A stretch of DNA of 64,000 nt from Rhodanobacter sp. Root480 (GTDB taxonomy: Bacteria > Pseudomonadota > Gammaproteobacteria > Xanthomonadales > Rhodanobacteraceae), in contig NZ_LMEX01000001.1 in assembly GCF_001426645.1 (NCBI RefSeq), positions 248,449 through 312,448 on the forward strand, written 5' to 3'. Under the pieces are notes generated by a model. The model was not told where the DNA came from. It saw nothing but the letters and a program-made list of their open reading frames with translations, and made no database searches. The position numbers were made by a program, and so were the translations under genes. Positions 7,582-16,815 of this stretch are shown in pieces. The stretch's first letter is position 1; each line of letters opens with the position of its first letter.

Positions 7582-8685
7582 TCAGGCCTCGCGTGACAGA
7601 AAATTCTTCGCTGCCGCCAGCGCCGCGCCTACCACCTGATCCATGTTGTAGTAACGGTATTGCGCAAGTCGTCCGACAAAAGTCACGTCGGTCTCCTGCT
7701 TCGCCAGCTCCTCGTAGCGCTTGAACAGCGCCTCATTCTCGGCGCGCGGCACCGGATAGTACGGGTCGCCTTCGTCCTGCGGATACTCGCGCACGATGGA
7801 CGTGCCGGCATGCTGCTGTCCGGTCAGGTGCTTGAACTCGGTGATCCGCGTGTAAGCATGATCGTTCGGGTAATTCACCGTACCCACGTCCTGGTACTGG
7901 TTGGTAGCTGGCAGATGTTCGTGCTCGAAACGTAGTGAACGGTAGGGCAGGCGGCCGTGGCGATAGTCGAAGTAGGCATCGATCGGGCCGGTGTAGACGA
8001 TGTGGCCGTGATGGTTGCGGGCCCGTACGTCGGCGAAGTCCACGCCCAGCTCAACAGTGATATTCGGATGATCCAACATGGCCTCGAACATCTTCGTGTA
8101 GCCATGCAGCGGCATCGCCTGGAATGTATCGGTGAAATAACGGTCGTCCGTATTCGTGCGCACGGGGATGCGCGCCGCCACGCCAGCCTTCAGTTGCGAC
8201 GGGTCCAGTCCCCATTGCTTGCGGGTGTAGTTGAGAAAAAACTTCTCGTACAAGTCACGGCCAACGGCGTTGAGCACCACATCCTCACTCGTTGCCACCG
8301 GCTCGCGCGGTTCACGCACGCGCTCGAAGAACGCCGCCGCCCCAGCTTCATCAAGGTCCAGCCCATACAACTGGTTCAACGTGTCGCGATTGATCGGGAA
8401 AGGGTACGAAACCCCATCCACCACGCCGCGCACACGATGCTCGTACGGCCGCCACTCGGTGAAGCGCGACAGATACTCGAAGATGCGTTCGCCATTGGTG
8501 TGGAAAATGTGCGGCCCGTAGCGATGCACCAGCACGCCGTGTTCGTCCAGCTCGTCGTACGCATTGCCGGCGATGTGCGGGCGCTTGTCGATGACGTGGA
8601 CACGGCGCCCGGCATCAGCCAGTTCGCGCGCCATGACGCTGCCGGCGTAGCCGGCGCCGACAATGAGGGTGGCTTTCTGATTCAT
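7582..8685 (-). CDS. glf: UDP-galactopyranose mutase
   Basis: 367 residues, the family's normal length. Flavoenzyme converting UDP-galactopyranose to UDP-galactofuranose in the cytoplasm. The N-terminal FAD-binding fold is LIVGAGYAGSVMARELADAG (8-27); RYGPHIFHTNGERIFEYLSRF, FFLNYTRKQWG and YRSLRFEHEH are characteristic Glf blocks, including the arginine and tyrosine pair that holds the UDP-sugar diphosphate. The start overlaps the stop of the TagF-like gene by ATGA (8682-8685). Its presence implies that the glycan made here contains galactofuranose and that at least one nearby transferase is a galactofuranosyltransferase. Confidence 0.95.
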   Translation of the reverse strand: MNQKATLIVGAGYAGSVMARELADAGRRVHVIDKRPHIAGNAYDELDEHGVLVHRYGPHIFHTNGERIFEYLSRFTEWRPYEHRVRGVVDGVSYPFPINRDTLNQLYGLDLDEAGAAAFFERVREPREPVATSEDVVLNAVGRDLYEKFFLNYTRKQWGLDPSQLKAGVAARIPVRTNTDDRYFTDTFQAMPLHGYTKMFEAMLDHPNITVELGVDFADVRARNHHGHIVYTGPIDAYFDYRHGRLPYRSLRFEHEHLPATNQYQDVGTVNYPNDHAYTRITEFKHLTGQQHAGTSIVREYPQDEGDPYYPVPRAENEALFKRYEELAKQETDVTFVGRLAQYRYYNMDQVVGAALAAAKNFLSREA

Positions 8686-9995
8686 TCGGGGAGGCCTGGT
8701 TTTGGCATAGAAGAGGGTGTTCTCTTGGGAAGCCAGCCCTGTTTCCGCATGAAATCGAGTAGGCGTACGGTCGATTCGGATTGATCCACGCCGTCGAAGG
8801 CCATATTTCGCAGACGGGTGCGTTCCGGGCCATTCATATCGGAAAACGGCGTCTCGACCAACACCTCCAGAAGTTCATCCCAATCAGCGAGCCGTGGCCC
8901 GGGCATCATGCTGGAAGGGTCGAACTGCGTTTCGCGATCTTCGCGTGCGTAGCTGTCCCCATCCATGACGAGGAACAGCACCGGGCGATCAAGTAGCAGG
9001 AAGTCCATATAAATGGAGGAATAGTCCGTCACCAATGCATGGCAGTGCGGCAGCAATGGATACACGTCGGAATGCGGGGCGCAGACATGCAAGTGGTCGC
9101 CCGTGATGCCCTGTGCATTGCGCTCAGACGGGTGAAACTTGAACAAGAATTCGATGCCATGTGTCCCGGCAAATGTGCCCAACCGTTGCATTGTGGCCGC
9201 ATCCAGTTCCATCGGCGCCTTCAGGGAATCGCGCATGGTCGGCACGATCAATACCAGGCGTTTGCCAGCGGCAGTCCATTCGGCGATTCGTGAACTTACT
9301 TGTCTATCCACGTTATGCCATGCAAGGTCGAGCGCCCTGCCGTGCAGTTCGCGCCCGAATCCGTTGCGGGGATATCCCGTGATCGGGAAATGCCGTGCAA
9401 GAAACGCGTGCGAGAAGACCTTGTCTCGGTAAAACACGGAGGTCGAGCACACCGCCGCGTAGCGGACGGCCCGACCGCTGACGCGATACAAGATCATACG
9501 CAACGCGAAAACCCACGATCTCGATGCCCATCGTGCACGGCCGACCTCGTGGCGCCAGCGGTCGCGCTCGATACGCTTGAAGCCGACACCGTGCCATAGC
9601 TGCACGATTTGGGCGCGAACCAAAAGGAACCGACGGAAATGGTCGTTCCAATCCGTAGAATCAACCACAGCGCAGTTGCAGCGCAACAGAAACCAAATCG
9701 ATTCGAGTCGTGGGTATTGCAACACTCGAAGCTCGTGGGCAGCGATCGCAACTGCTGCATCTGGATATTCGCTGACGAACCGGATATCCAGGTCTGCGCG
9801 CTCCAGCGAGGCTTCGATGAAAAAATACTTGGCGTTGTCCAAAAATCGCCCATGCTGTCTGCCGATCACCGCGATCCAGTCCCTCCGTTTCGGGATCAGG
9901 AGCGCAAACGGTGCCACCAGCAACCAACCCAGTAGCGCGTTAAGCAGCGACAGCGCGAGTGTTCCGAGCTCGCGCAACCACCTAGCGGCGGACAT
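8682..9995 (-). CDS. CDP-polyol phosphotransferase, TagB/TagF/Bcs3-like
   Basis: 437 residues. A hydrophobic N-terminal stretch (10-35) may be membrane-associated. The rest matches the CDP-glycerol glycerophosphotransferase family: VQLWHGVGFKRIERD (about 132), then FHPSERN (about 280) and DYSSIYMDFLLLDRPVLF (about 325-342), which hold the catalytic and nucleotide-binding residues of TagF-type enzymes. Such enzymes transfer glycerol- or ribitol-phosphate from the CDP-polyol to a growing chain. The preceding gene makes a CDP-polyol, with CDP-ribitol the best guess, so this is likely the matching transferase. It overlaps that gene by 14 nt and glf by 4 nt. Confidence 0.87.
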   Translation of the reverse strand: MSAARWLRELGTLALSLLNALLGWLLVAPFALLIPKRRDWIAVIGRQHGRFLDNAKYFFIEASLERADLDIRFVSEYPDAAVAIAAHELRVLQYPRLESIWFLLRCNCAVVDSTDWNDHFRRFLLVRAQIVQLWHGVGFKRIERDRWRHEVGRARWASRSWVFALRMILYRVSGRAVRYAAVCSTSVFYRDKVFSHAFLARHFPITGYPRNGFGRELHGRALDLAWHNVDRQVSSRIAEWTAAGKRLVLIVPTMRDSLKAPMELDAATMQRLGTFAGTHGIEFLFKFHPSERNAQGITGDHLHVCAPHSDVYPLLPHCHALVTDYSSIYMDFLLLDRPVLFLVMDGDSYAREDRETQFDPSSMMPGPRLADWDELLEVLVETPFSDMNGPERTRLRNMAFDGVDQSESTVRLLDFMRKQGWLPKRTPSSMPKPGLPE

Positions 9996-11340
9996 CGATC
10001 ACTTCACCCGTAGCATCCGCCAGTAACGCGGACAGCGTCGCCTGCGCCACGCTATCCGCGTCAAGCAAAGCGTCGGCGGGCTCGTTCCCGAAGTTCTCGG
10101 TACGCATGGGTGTGGCTGTGCGCTCCGGATTGATGGCATTGATGCGTACACCGAACGGCAGGTATTCCTGCGCCAAACCTTGCATCAGGTTCACTACCGC
10201 GGCTTTGCTCGCTGAATAGACCGCGCTCATGGCACGTCCACGCGTGTACGAGCTAGACGTGAACAGCGCGATGCTGCCGCCGGTTTCCCGCATCGCTTCG
10301 AATGCCTCGCGCGCCACAACCACGCTGCCACGGACGTTTGTGGCGATCTGCTGATCGATGGTGTCATAGTCCTGCCCGGCCAGCAGACCCGTGTGCAAGG
10401 CGCCCGCCGTATTGGCGACAAAATCCACACGGCCGTGCATCTCGCAAGCACGAATGAGCGTTGCGCGCACCGCTGATTCGTCGGCCACGTCTACGCCATT
10501 ACTGCGCGATACAGCAAAAACATGCGCGCCAGCCTGGGCAGCCAGCATGGCGATGCGTTGGCCGATGCCGCGGCTGGCACCGAACACCACCAGCACCTTG
10601 CCTACCAAGGCTTTGCCGTTATCGGCAAGCGGTGATGTGCGCGTGCGCAGCTGGAAAAGTCGGTCCGCAAGGTAAATATCCGATGGATAGGTGATCTTGA
10701 TGTTGTTGATGTCGCCGGCCACCACTTTTACGGGAGCAAGCTCAAAATGCAGGACCAGCCCGCAATCGTCGGTGACATTCAAATCGGAAGTCGTGGCCGC
10801 CAATGCATGCGCGCGGCGCAACAAACCGGCGCGAAAACCCTGCGGGGTCTGTCCCAGTCGCAAGGCGGCGCGTGCCGGGATGGAGGCAATGCAGCCATCG
10901 GCGCGCGTCGCGATCACCGTATCCGGGGAAAGGATGCCCGTGTCCACCGCATCAAATTCATCCAGTGCGTCCAGGCATCTATCGATGGTGGCCGCATCCA
11001 GTAGCGGTCGCACCGCATCGTGTACAAGAATTTTTGCGCCATCGTTCGTGACGGTCGCGACCCCCGCTGAAGAACTGGACTGGCGGGTCGCGCCACCCTG
11101 CACGATCTTCGTGACTTTGCGATAGCCGGCTCTGCGCACTATCTCCTCGGTCAAAAGGCGCTGCTCAGCAGCCACGACCAGCACGATTTCCCCGATACGC
11201 ACATGGCGTTCGAATGCGTCCAACGTGTGTTCCAGCACGCTCTTCCCGGCCAGTTTCAGGAACTGCTTCGGCGTTTCCGTGTTGAAACGCGAGCCCGAAC
11301 CGGAGGCCAGAACAATGGCGACGGCGTGAGTTGTGGTCAT
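9982..11340 (-). CDS. Bifunctional cytidylyltransferase / short-chain reductase, Acs1/Bcs1-like CDP-ribitol synthase
   Basis: 452 residues with two enzymes fused. Residues 1-230 are an IspD/TarI-type cytidylyltransferase: IVLASGSGSRFNTETPKQFL (9-28) is the CTP-binding signature. Residues 240-452 are a short-chain dehydrogenase: VVFGASRGIGQRIA binds NADPH, and Y-SAS-K in AVYSASKAAV is the catalytic pair. This order is that of Haemophilus influenzae Acs1/Bcs1, which reduces ribulose 5-phosphate and activates it as CDP-ribitol for capsule. It is not the housekeeping IspD, which has no reductase half. The ribosome site before the ATG is weak. It is probably the first gene of its sub-operon, with 292 bp of unassigned sequence upstream. 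Confidence 0.87.
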   Translation of the reverse strand: MTTTHAVAIVLASGSGSRFNTETPKQFLKLAGKSVLEHTLDAFERHVRIGEIVLVVAAEQRLLTEEIVRRAGYRKVTKIVQGGATRQSSSSAGVATVTNDGAKILVHDAVRPLLDAATIDRCLDALDEFDAVDTGILSPDTVIATRADGCIASIPARAALRLGQTPQGFRAGLLRRAHALAATTSDLNVTDDCGLVLHFELAPVKVVAGDINNIKITYPSDIYLADRLFQLRTRTSPLADNGKALVGKVLVVFGASRGIGQRIAMLAAQAGAHVFAVSRSNGVDVADESAVRATLIRACEMHGRVDFVANTAGALHTGLLAGQDYDTIDQQIATNVRGSVVVAREAFEAMRETGGSIALFTSSSYTRGRAMSAVYSASKAAVVNLMQGLAQEYLPFGVRINAINPERTATPMRTENFGNEPADALLDADSVAQATLSALLADATGEVIDVRR

Positions 11341-11632
11341 GTCTTGCTTCGTGTTGGGAAGATGCTGTCCAGCAGAACCAAATTCTGGTGCCTTGAATAG
11401 TGTATTCGGTTGCGCCGTGAAACCGCGCTTCGATCAAGATTTGTTCTACGCGAAGATTCGGTTGTACTAAGTTGGATCCAATTTCGCGTATCGGGTTGAT
11501 ACCGGAAGAGTCCCCTAAATTCGGTCTGCTCAAGCGCACCGTTCAAGCTGATCCGTGAGTTCATTCAGGACTTCTGGGAGCCTGGATCGATCTCCGACTT
11601 GGAGGCGCCGCGCAAGACTTTTGCCTCGCCCC
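11341..11632. other. Non-coding gap inside the glycan locus
   Basis: 292 bp between a GT4 stop and the bifunctional synthase start, both on the - strand. No frame here resembles a known protein and the base composition is lower in GC than the flanks. It presumably holds a promoter for the synthase / transferase / glf group, but I see no convincing pair of hexamers. It may be a junction left by cassette exchange. Confidence 0.4.
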
Positions 11633-12826
11633 TCAGTGTCGATCTTGAGTGCCGCCATCAATGCTAAGCGGGATTGGCCTTGCGCGAGGTGGAGGGGACG
11701 CAAGGGTGGCTTGTATGAGCTTCTCGTGTTTGCCCACGCTGGTGTCTACGTCGAATTGGTGAAGCCACTCACCCAAATCAGCTCGAATGGCTCTTGGATT
11801 CAAAATTTGGGCAACCATGGCATCAGCTAATGCGTTGACATCTTCAACAGGAACAAGAGTGCCAAATGCCCCATCCGCAAGGATTTCCCGAGGCCCGCTG
11901 TGACAGTCAGTGGCTATGACGGTAGCACCAACCGCAAGTGCCTCGATAAGGACAGTTGGCAGGCCCTCGAACCGTGAAGACAAAACAAAAGCATGGGACC
12001 TTGCCATGTATGGGTAAGGGTTATATTGATAACCAACGAGCTCGCAGGCGTCTGTGAGGTTGTTTGCCATGATCTGCTGCTGTAGGCGCTCGCGATCGGG
12101 CCCCTCGCCAAGAATCAGCAAGCGTGCAGGCGTCACCTTAACTACGCGGGAAAACGCATCGATCAAGACATCAAAACCTTTTGCCGGTTGAAGGCGCCCT
12201 GCAGCAACCAATACGGGTGGTTTTCCGGGCGCGAACCAAGGATGGCTCAACGGTTCGCGTGCGCGAGCGATCAAGCGTTCTGAAAGAACGGGATTATAAA
12301 TTACGGTTACGTTCTTTCGCAGATGTGGGAAATGTCCGATCAGATCTCTTGCGACACCCTTTGATACGGCGATGATTTCAGCGTATCGGAAACATAGATC
12401 TACCATCCAAGGCGTAAGGAAGCGGTGCCTTCCTCTGAATCGTCGGCTGTCCATACCCCAAGTATTGTCCTGTCGAATAACACATCGGGTATTCACTCGT
12501 GCAAGGAAAAGCGCATATAGCGCGGGCAGCCCGGTATAGTGTTCACTTGCTATAAGCACGCTTGGGCGAACCTGGCGGAGGTAGCGAGCAATGGCTGGTA
12601 CAGCGCGGAGTGGGCGGGATGCTCCAAGTTTGATCTGTCTGACATTGGCTGGTAAACATTCAGCCCGTTCGCCATCTTCACGAACTGTCAACAAATCGAT
12701 GGTGTAATTACGGTTACTCAGTTCTTCTGCTAAGGAAAGCAGCATTCCAACTGCACCATCGCCGCGTAGATTCGATATCAGCATCGCTATGTGCAGCTTT
12801 GGCATTTTATGATGTGGGGTCGTCAA
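11633..12826 (-). CDS. Family 4 glycosyltransferase
   Basis: 397 residues, GT-B fold. N-terminal MLISNLRGDGAVGMLLSLAEEL is the acceptor-side glycine-rich loop. The C-terminal half has LVAAGRLQPAKGFDVLIDAF (about 210), LGEGPDRERLQQ and the donor-site FVLSSRFEGLPTVLIEALA (about 280-298), which carries the E-x7-E motif. The first ATG (12826) is preferred over 12805 because it forms an ATGA overlap with the upstream GT2. Within the low-GC core of the locus. The C-terminal tail (PPPRARPIPLSIDGGTQ) is longer than usual and not family-like. Confidence 0.87.
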   Translation of the reverse strand: MTTPHHKMPKLHIAMLISNLRGDGAVGMLLSLAEELSNRNYTIDLLTVREDGERAECLPANVRQIKLGASRPLRAVPAIARYLRQVRPSVLIASEHYTGLPALYALFLARVNTRCVIRQDNTWGMDSRRFRGRHRFLTPWMVDLCFRYAEIIAVSKGVARDLIGHFPHLRKNVTVIYNPVLSERLIARAREPLSHPWFAPGKPPVLVAAGRLQPAKGFDVLIDAFSRVVKVTPARLLILGEGPDRERLQQQIMANNLTDACELVGYQYNPYPYMARSHAFVLSSRFEGLPTVLIEALAVGATVIATDCHSGPREILADGAFGTLVPVEDVNALADAMVAQILNPRAIRADLGEWLHQFDVDTSVGKHEKLIQATLASPPPRARPIPLSIDGGTQDRH

Positions 12827-13752
12827 GCGCGTAATCCCCAGTGTTTATGTCTCTGCCCTTTGCGGCCCCATAGCCCGTCCCAGACACCAGCAATAGTCGC
12901 CCACGTTTGCAAAATGCGATTAGGCTCGTTTATCAATGTCCCAATTAAGCGAAAAAATGATGCTGGCACTGTATTATAGTAGGCAGAAAGGCCGAAATGT
13001 TTCTTGGCCAGAAGAATGCGATTTCGGACGTAATAGTAGCGCTTCCATGGCATCATTCGAAATGTATAAAGCGTTTTACCAAGAATCTTCACCGGATAGC
13101 GCGTGGCTAGGGGGTGATTAATGCGGCTTGAACCAATTATAATAATGCTTGCTCCAACCTTTCTTGATCGCAGGCAATACTCAACGTCGTCGAACTGGAA
13201 GAAATATCCTGCGTCGGGATATCCAATTTTCTTTATAATTTCAGCACTTATCAATATGCCGAGAAATGGCACGCTACTTACCTCCATAAAGGGACGAAGG
13301 TCAGAGGATCGCAATAGAGGTCCGCATGTGCTAGAGGACGGTATTATGGGCCAAGCTAAATTCTCTCCTGAAACGGCCGCAGAGGAATAGATGTTGGAGG
13401 TATTGAGCGGCTCATTTAATAGTTGTTCCAAGGCATCCGGACATGGCTCCGCATCGTCGTCCATCATCCATACCCAGTCACATCTCCCGTCCATAGCTAT
13501 TTCCATGCCGTGAGCGAACCCGCCGGCTCCCCCGATATTTGAGTCAAGCTTGGACAGGCGTCCTTGGGGAATGTGCTCAACTAACCAATCTTCAACCCAT
13601 TCTTGCGTCCCGTCAGTTGACGCATTATCTATAATGAGTACCTGTTGTGGCTTGTTGGTCTGGTTGGCGATGGCTTTCAGGCATCTCTCTAAAAGCTCGC
13701 GGCGATTAAAGGTTACGATGATAGCCGTTACTAAGCGTTTCGCGTCATTCAT
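12823..13752 (-). CDS. Family 2 glycosyltransferase, candidate galactofuranosyltransferase
   Basis: 309 residues. GT-A fold: AIIVTFNRRELLERCLKAI (10-28), LIIDNASTDGT (about 39-49), NIGGAGGFAHGM (about 71-82) and WVWMMDDDAEPCPDAL (about 92-107, metal-binding acidic cluster). The NxGGAGGF and WxMDDDxxP pattern is typical of GlfT1-like and rhamnosyl GT2 enzymes. With glf in the same locus, galactofuranosyl transfer is a reasonable inference, though rhamnosyl transfer is equally allowed by the motif. Both ends overlap neighbouring genes by four bases. The gene is clearly lower in GC than the housekeeping genes of the window. Confidence 0.85.
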   Translation of the reverse strand: MNDAKRLVTAIIVTFNRRELLERCLKAIANQTNKPQQVLIIDNASTDGTQEWVEDWLVEHIPQGRLSKLDSNIGGAGGFAHGMEIAMDGRCDWVWMMDDDAEPCPDALEQLLNEPLNTSNIYSSAAVSGENLAWPIIPSSSTCGPLLRSSDLRPFMEVSSVPFLGILISAEIIKKIGYPDAGYFFQFDDVEYCLRSRKVGASIIIIGSSRINHPLATRYPVKILGKTLYTFRMMPWKRYYYVRNRILLAKKHFGLSAYYNTVPASFFRLIGTLINEPNRILQTWATIAGVWDGLWGRKGQRHKHWGLRA

Positions 13753-15065
13753 GACCGAGACTCAACTATGTTCACGTATTCGTTAGCTTCAATCCTCCTA
13801 CGTTCGAAATCGCTGTAAATCTGGTGAGAGACATCAGCTCTATTAGCCAACGTTTCTTTCGCATGCTGCAGGATGTCCGCGATTTCGTCATCGTCAGGGC
13901 AAACTGGGTACTCGCGAATATTTTTATATCCGAGCAGTAGTTGGATCGATGTGGTTTTATGGGAGTTGGATGTCAAGAAGATACACGGTACGCCGTTAGC
14001 GCTAGCCATAATGGCAGGATGATATCGCCCTGTTATATATATTTGAGCGCCGGCCAGCACGCCCATGGCGGCCATTATGGGTGTTCTCTTGGGGAGGAAG
14101 AAAACATTACATTCTTTTGCTGCCTTTTCTAAAAAGTTGTCTCCGTCGCATGTTTCAACACAGATCACGCTTTGGCCACCTTCCTTTAGATGGTTTATGA
14201 GCTTAACAAATTGGTCATGTATCTTTTCTTTGTAGCGCCAAGCGCTTGAACTTCCCGAGATGCACACATAGGGACGGTCGAAAACTAGGTCGGTCTTTGG
14301 CAAATTATCCGGGTGAGATATGCATAGTTTCGGTTCCCTTCGAACTGTTTCCACACAATATCTTATTCTCGGCCCCCAAGTGAAGAGAGCGTCTGGGATA
14401 AGACGAAGATTACTTTCCCCGGATAGTGCGGCGACGTATTCGTGCGACTTTGATTCACGCACTGCGATTAATTTGCAGTATTTTAGCAATGACTTTGCCA
14501 AGCGAAGCAGGGCCAGATTTTCGCCACTGTAGGGACATGAAGAGATCATTGCGTTCAGCAAATATACGGGCCTTTTTAGCTCCTTCGCTAGCGCAATAAC
14601 GAAGAGCAGATAAAGTGCATCTCGCTGTGTGGGATGGCCGAGAATTAAGGTTCCTTCACCATTTATTATTATTCCTTCAGATTGTAGGATTTTGTTCTCT
14701 AAATTTGACAACTCCGGCATGGATTTAGAGAATTGTCGATATTTAATTATGCTTTTATTCGGATCATTAGTTATATAGTCGTGGCTTGCGCCGAATATTT
14801 TGTCGATCCATTGAGTTGCGCGAAATATTCTAGGAATATCTCTTCTTATGCTGAATAGTTTGTCGTATATGGACCTTGGTATGATGCCGCCGTCCTTGAG
14901 TGGGATCTTTGCGTAGGAAGCCCAGGCTCCTGGGTCACTGGCGCTTTCTGTCGCATCATATTCTTCTATGATGTTGTTTATTTTAAGGAGCTCCTCAAGA
15001 GCATTGCCTGTTGTCCTGCATCCAAAGTTGGGCAGCTCTCGGAGATTATTTATATATAGATGCAT
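13749..15065 (-). CDS. Polysaccharide pyruvyltransferase family protein
   Basis: 438 residues. Family features: N-terminal NNLRELPNFGCRTTGNALEE, the segment GIIINGEGTLILGHPTQRDA (about 130-150) and the C-terminal GAQIYITGRYHPAIMASANGVPCIFL (about 355-380), where the G-R-x-H matches CsaB/WcaK-type enzymes. These add pyruvate ketals from phosphoenolpyruvate to sugars, or act as related transferases. It has the lowest GC of any gene in the window, with many AT-ending codons, so it was probably acquired horizontally. It overlaps the GT2 downstream by 4 nt and is separated from the ABC gene upstream by 46 bp. Confidence 0.82.
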   Translation of the reverse strand: MHLYINNLRELPNFGCRTTGNALEELLKINNIIEEYDATESASDPGAWASYAKIPLKDGGIIPRSIYDKLFSIRRDIPRIFRATQWIDKIFGASHDYITNDPNKSIIKYRQFSKSMPELSNLENKILQSEGIIINGEGTLILGHPTQRDALYLLFVIALAKELKRPVYLLNAMISSCPYSGENLALLRLAKSLLKYCKLIAVRESKSHEYVAALSGESNLRLIPDALFTWGPRIRYCVETVRREPKLCISHPDNLPKTDLVFDRPYVCISGSSSAWRYKEKIHDQFVKLINHLKEGGQSVICVETCDGDNFLEKAAKECNVFFLPKRTPIMAAMGVLAGAQIYITGRYHPAIMASANGVPCIFLTSNSHKTTSIQLLLGYKNIREYPVCPDDDEIADILQHAKETLANRADVSHQIYSDFERRRIEANEYVNIVESRS

Positions 15066-15111
15066 TTTTTAGGATTTTATGGGTGCGACAAGAATGTGTT
15101 TTTTCAACGAT

Positions 15112-16815
15112 TTATAGATGAACTATTTTCTTGCAATATTTTAAGGAAGATTCTTTATGTGCAATGACTAGGATGGTTTTTGTATCGGATAGCTCTTGAA
15201 TGGACTCATTCAATGCATCCTCAGTTTCTCCATCCAAGGCACTCGTGGCCTCGTCCATGAACAGCACTGGCGGGTCACGGTACAGCGCGCGGGCGATGCC
15301 GATACGCTGGCGCTGGCCACCGGAAAGGCGGATGCCGCGATCGCCGATGGACGTGTCGTAGCCGTCCTTGAGTTCATCCACGACGAAGTCGTGAATCTGC
15401 GCAGCGCGCGCTGCGCGTTGCACTGCGGCCATATCGATGTCTTTGCGTGCGACGCCGAAAGCGATGTTTTCCGCCACGCTGGCGTCGGCCAGGTAGATGT
15501 GTTGCGGCACGTAGCCGATGGCGCGCTGCCATGCAGCGACGTTGCCGGCATCGAGGGCGGTGTCGTCTACGTACAGGGTGCCGGACCGCGGTTGCAACAG
15601 GCCCAACAGGATATCCATCAACGTGCTTTTGCCGGCGCCGGTTTTGCCGACGATTCCGACGCTGGTGCCCGCCGGAATGTGCAGGTTGAGGTGATCCAGC
15701 ACGGGTTTGTTGGGCGTGGAGGGGTAGGCGTAGCGGATATTCTGCAGGCGGATTTCCTTGCGTGGCGCCAACATTGGCCCGGAGGCGACCGTTTCGTCGT
15801 CGGGCAACACCAGGTCGTGGTGGACAGAATCCAGTGCCGCCGAGGAAAACTTCAGCTTGGCGAGGCCGCGGTACATGATTTGCGCCGAGGGCAGCAGGCG
15901 GTAAGCAGCGAAGCCGTATAGGCCGAGGGCTGGCAATACGTGGGCGATGTCGCCGCGATTGAGCATCAGCACCAAGGCCAGCAGGATCAGTCCGCAGTAG
16001 CCCACGGCTTCCACGAGGTACAGCGGCGACTGGCTCAGCGTGTCGCTGGTGGCCATGTGCCGCGACAGTTGGCGCGAGGCCCGGTTGAATTTTTCCTGGT
16101 AGGCCATCGCCGCGTGGGTCACCTTGACGTCCTTGATGCCACCCAGCACCTCGTTGCAGGACTGGAAGCGGTGCGCGTTGGCGGCTTGCCGCTCCGTGCC
16201 GATGCGCACCAGGCGCTTGCGCACCAAGCCGTAGATGCCGCCGTACAGCAGCCCCACCACCATCACGATGGCCAGCGCGGTCAATGGGTTGTACAGAAAC
16301 ACCAGCAACAGGACGGCCAGCACCACTGCGCCTTGGGCAATCAGTTGCGACAGAGGCTGGATCAGGTTGAACAACAACTGATCCACCTCGGATAGCACAT
16401 TGCGGCTGAGCACCGACGGATTGCGTGTCAGGAAAAACTCGTAGGGTTGGCGCAGATAACGCGACAACAGGCGCGCGCTCACGGAATGGCGCAGCAGGTG
16501 GATGAAGCGGTTCAGCAGGTGCAACACGATCGTCTTGAACACGGACGAACCGAGCACCGTGGCGATGGATACCAGCCCCAGCGCAATCAGGAAGCTGCGT
16601 GCGTCCTCGAAACCCAGTCGGTCGTAGGCCAATTGCAACCAGTGGTTCTGGTGGATTACGTCGGGGCGGCCAAGCACGGAAAGGAACGGCATAATCGACA
16701 ACACGCCGCCGGTTTCGGCCAGCGCCATCAGGGCCACCAGAATCAGCATCCATACGGACTTGCGCCGCTCGGCTGGAGTAAAAATGGCCCAGATCTTTTT
16801 GAGGTCGTTCGTCAT
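15112..16815 (-). CDS. ABC transporter, fused permease and ATPase, PglK/MsbA-like flippase (short C-terminus)
   Basis: 567 residues. Six membrane helices (about 15-330) followed by an ATPase: Walker A VGKTGAGKST (about 390), signature LSGGQRQR (about 490), Walker B PVLFMDEATSALD and the H-loop IAHKESS. Such half-transporters act as dimers and flip lipid-linked oligosaccharides to the periplasm, so this gene could export the glycan built by the downstream genes. The protein ends at KKIVHL, about 20-25 residues earlier than typical relatives. The last 40 codons (15112-15235) are AT-rich whereas the rest is GC-rich, so a recombination joint within the 3' end is likely. All core ATPase motifs are retained. 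Confidence 0.88.
   Translation of the reverse strand: MTNDLKKIWAIFTPAERRKSVWMLILVALMALAETGGVLSIMPFLSVLGRPDVIHQNHWLQLAYDRLGFEDARSFLIALGLVSIATVLGSSVFKTIVLHLLNRFIHLLRHSVSARLLSRYLRQPYEFFLTRNPSVLSRNVLSEVDQLLFNLIQPLSQLIAQGAVVLAVLLLVFLYNPLTALAIVMVVGLLYGGIYGLVRKRLVRIGTERQAANAHRFQSCNEVLGGIKDVKVTHAAMAYQEKFNRASRQLSRHMATSDTLSQSPLYLVEAVGYCGLILLALVLMLNRGDIAHVLPALGLYGFAAYRLLPSAQIMYRGLAKLKFSSAALDSVHHDLVLPDDETVASGPMLAPRKEIRLQNIRYAYPSTPNKPVLDHLNLHIPAGTSVGIVGKTGAGKSTLMDILLGLLQPRSGTLYVDDTALDAGNVAAWQRAIGYVPQHIYLADASVAENIAFGVARKDIDMAAVQRAARAAQIHDFVVDELKDGYDTSIGDRGIRLSGGQRQRIGIARALYRDPPVLFMDEATSALDGETEDALNESIQELSDTKTILVIAHKESSLKYCKKIVHL

Noticed and set aside
9982..11340. Housekeeping IspD (isoprenoid synthesis)
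   Set aside because: The C-terminal short-chain reductase fusion and the TagF-like and glf neighbours fit a CDP-ribitol synthase; IspD normally adjoins ispF, which is absent.
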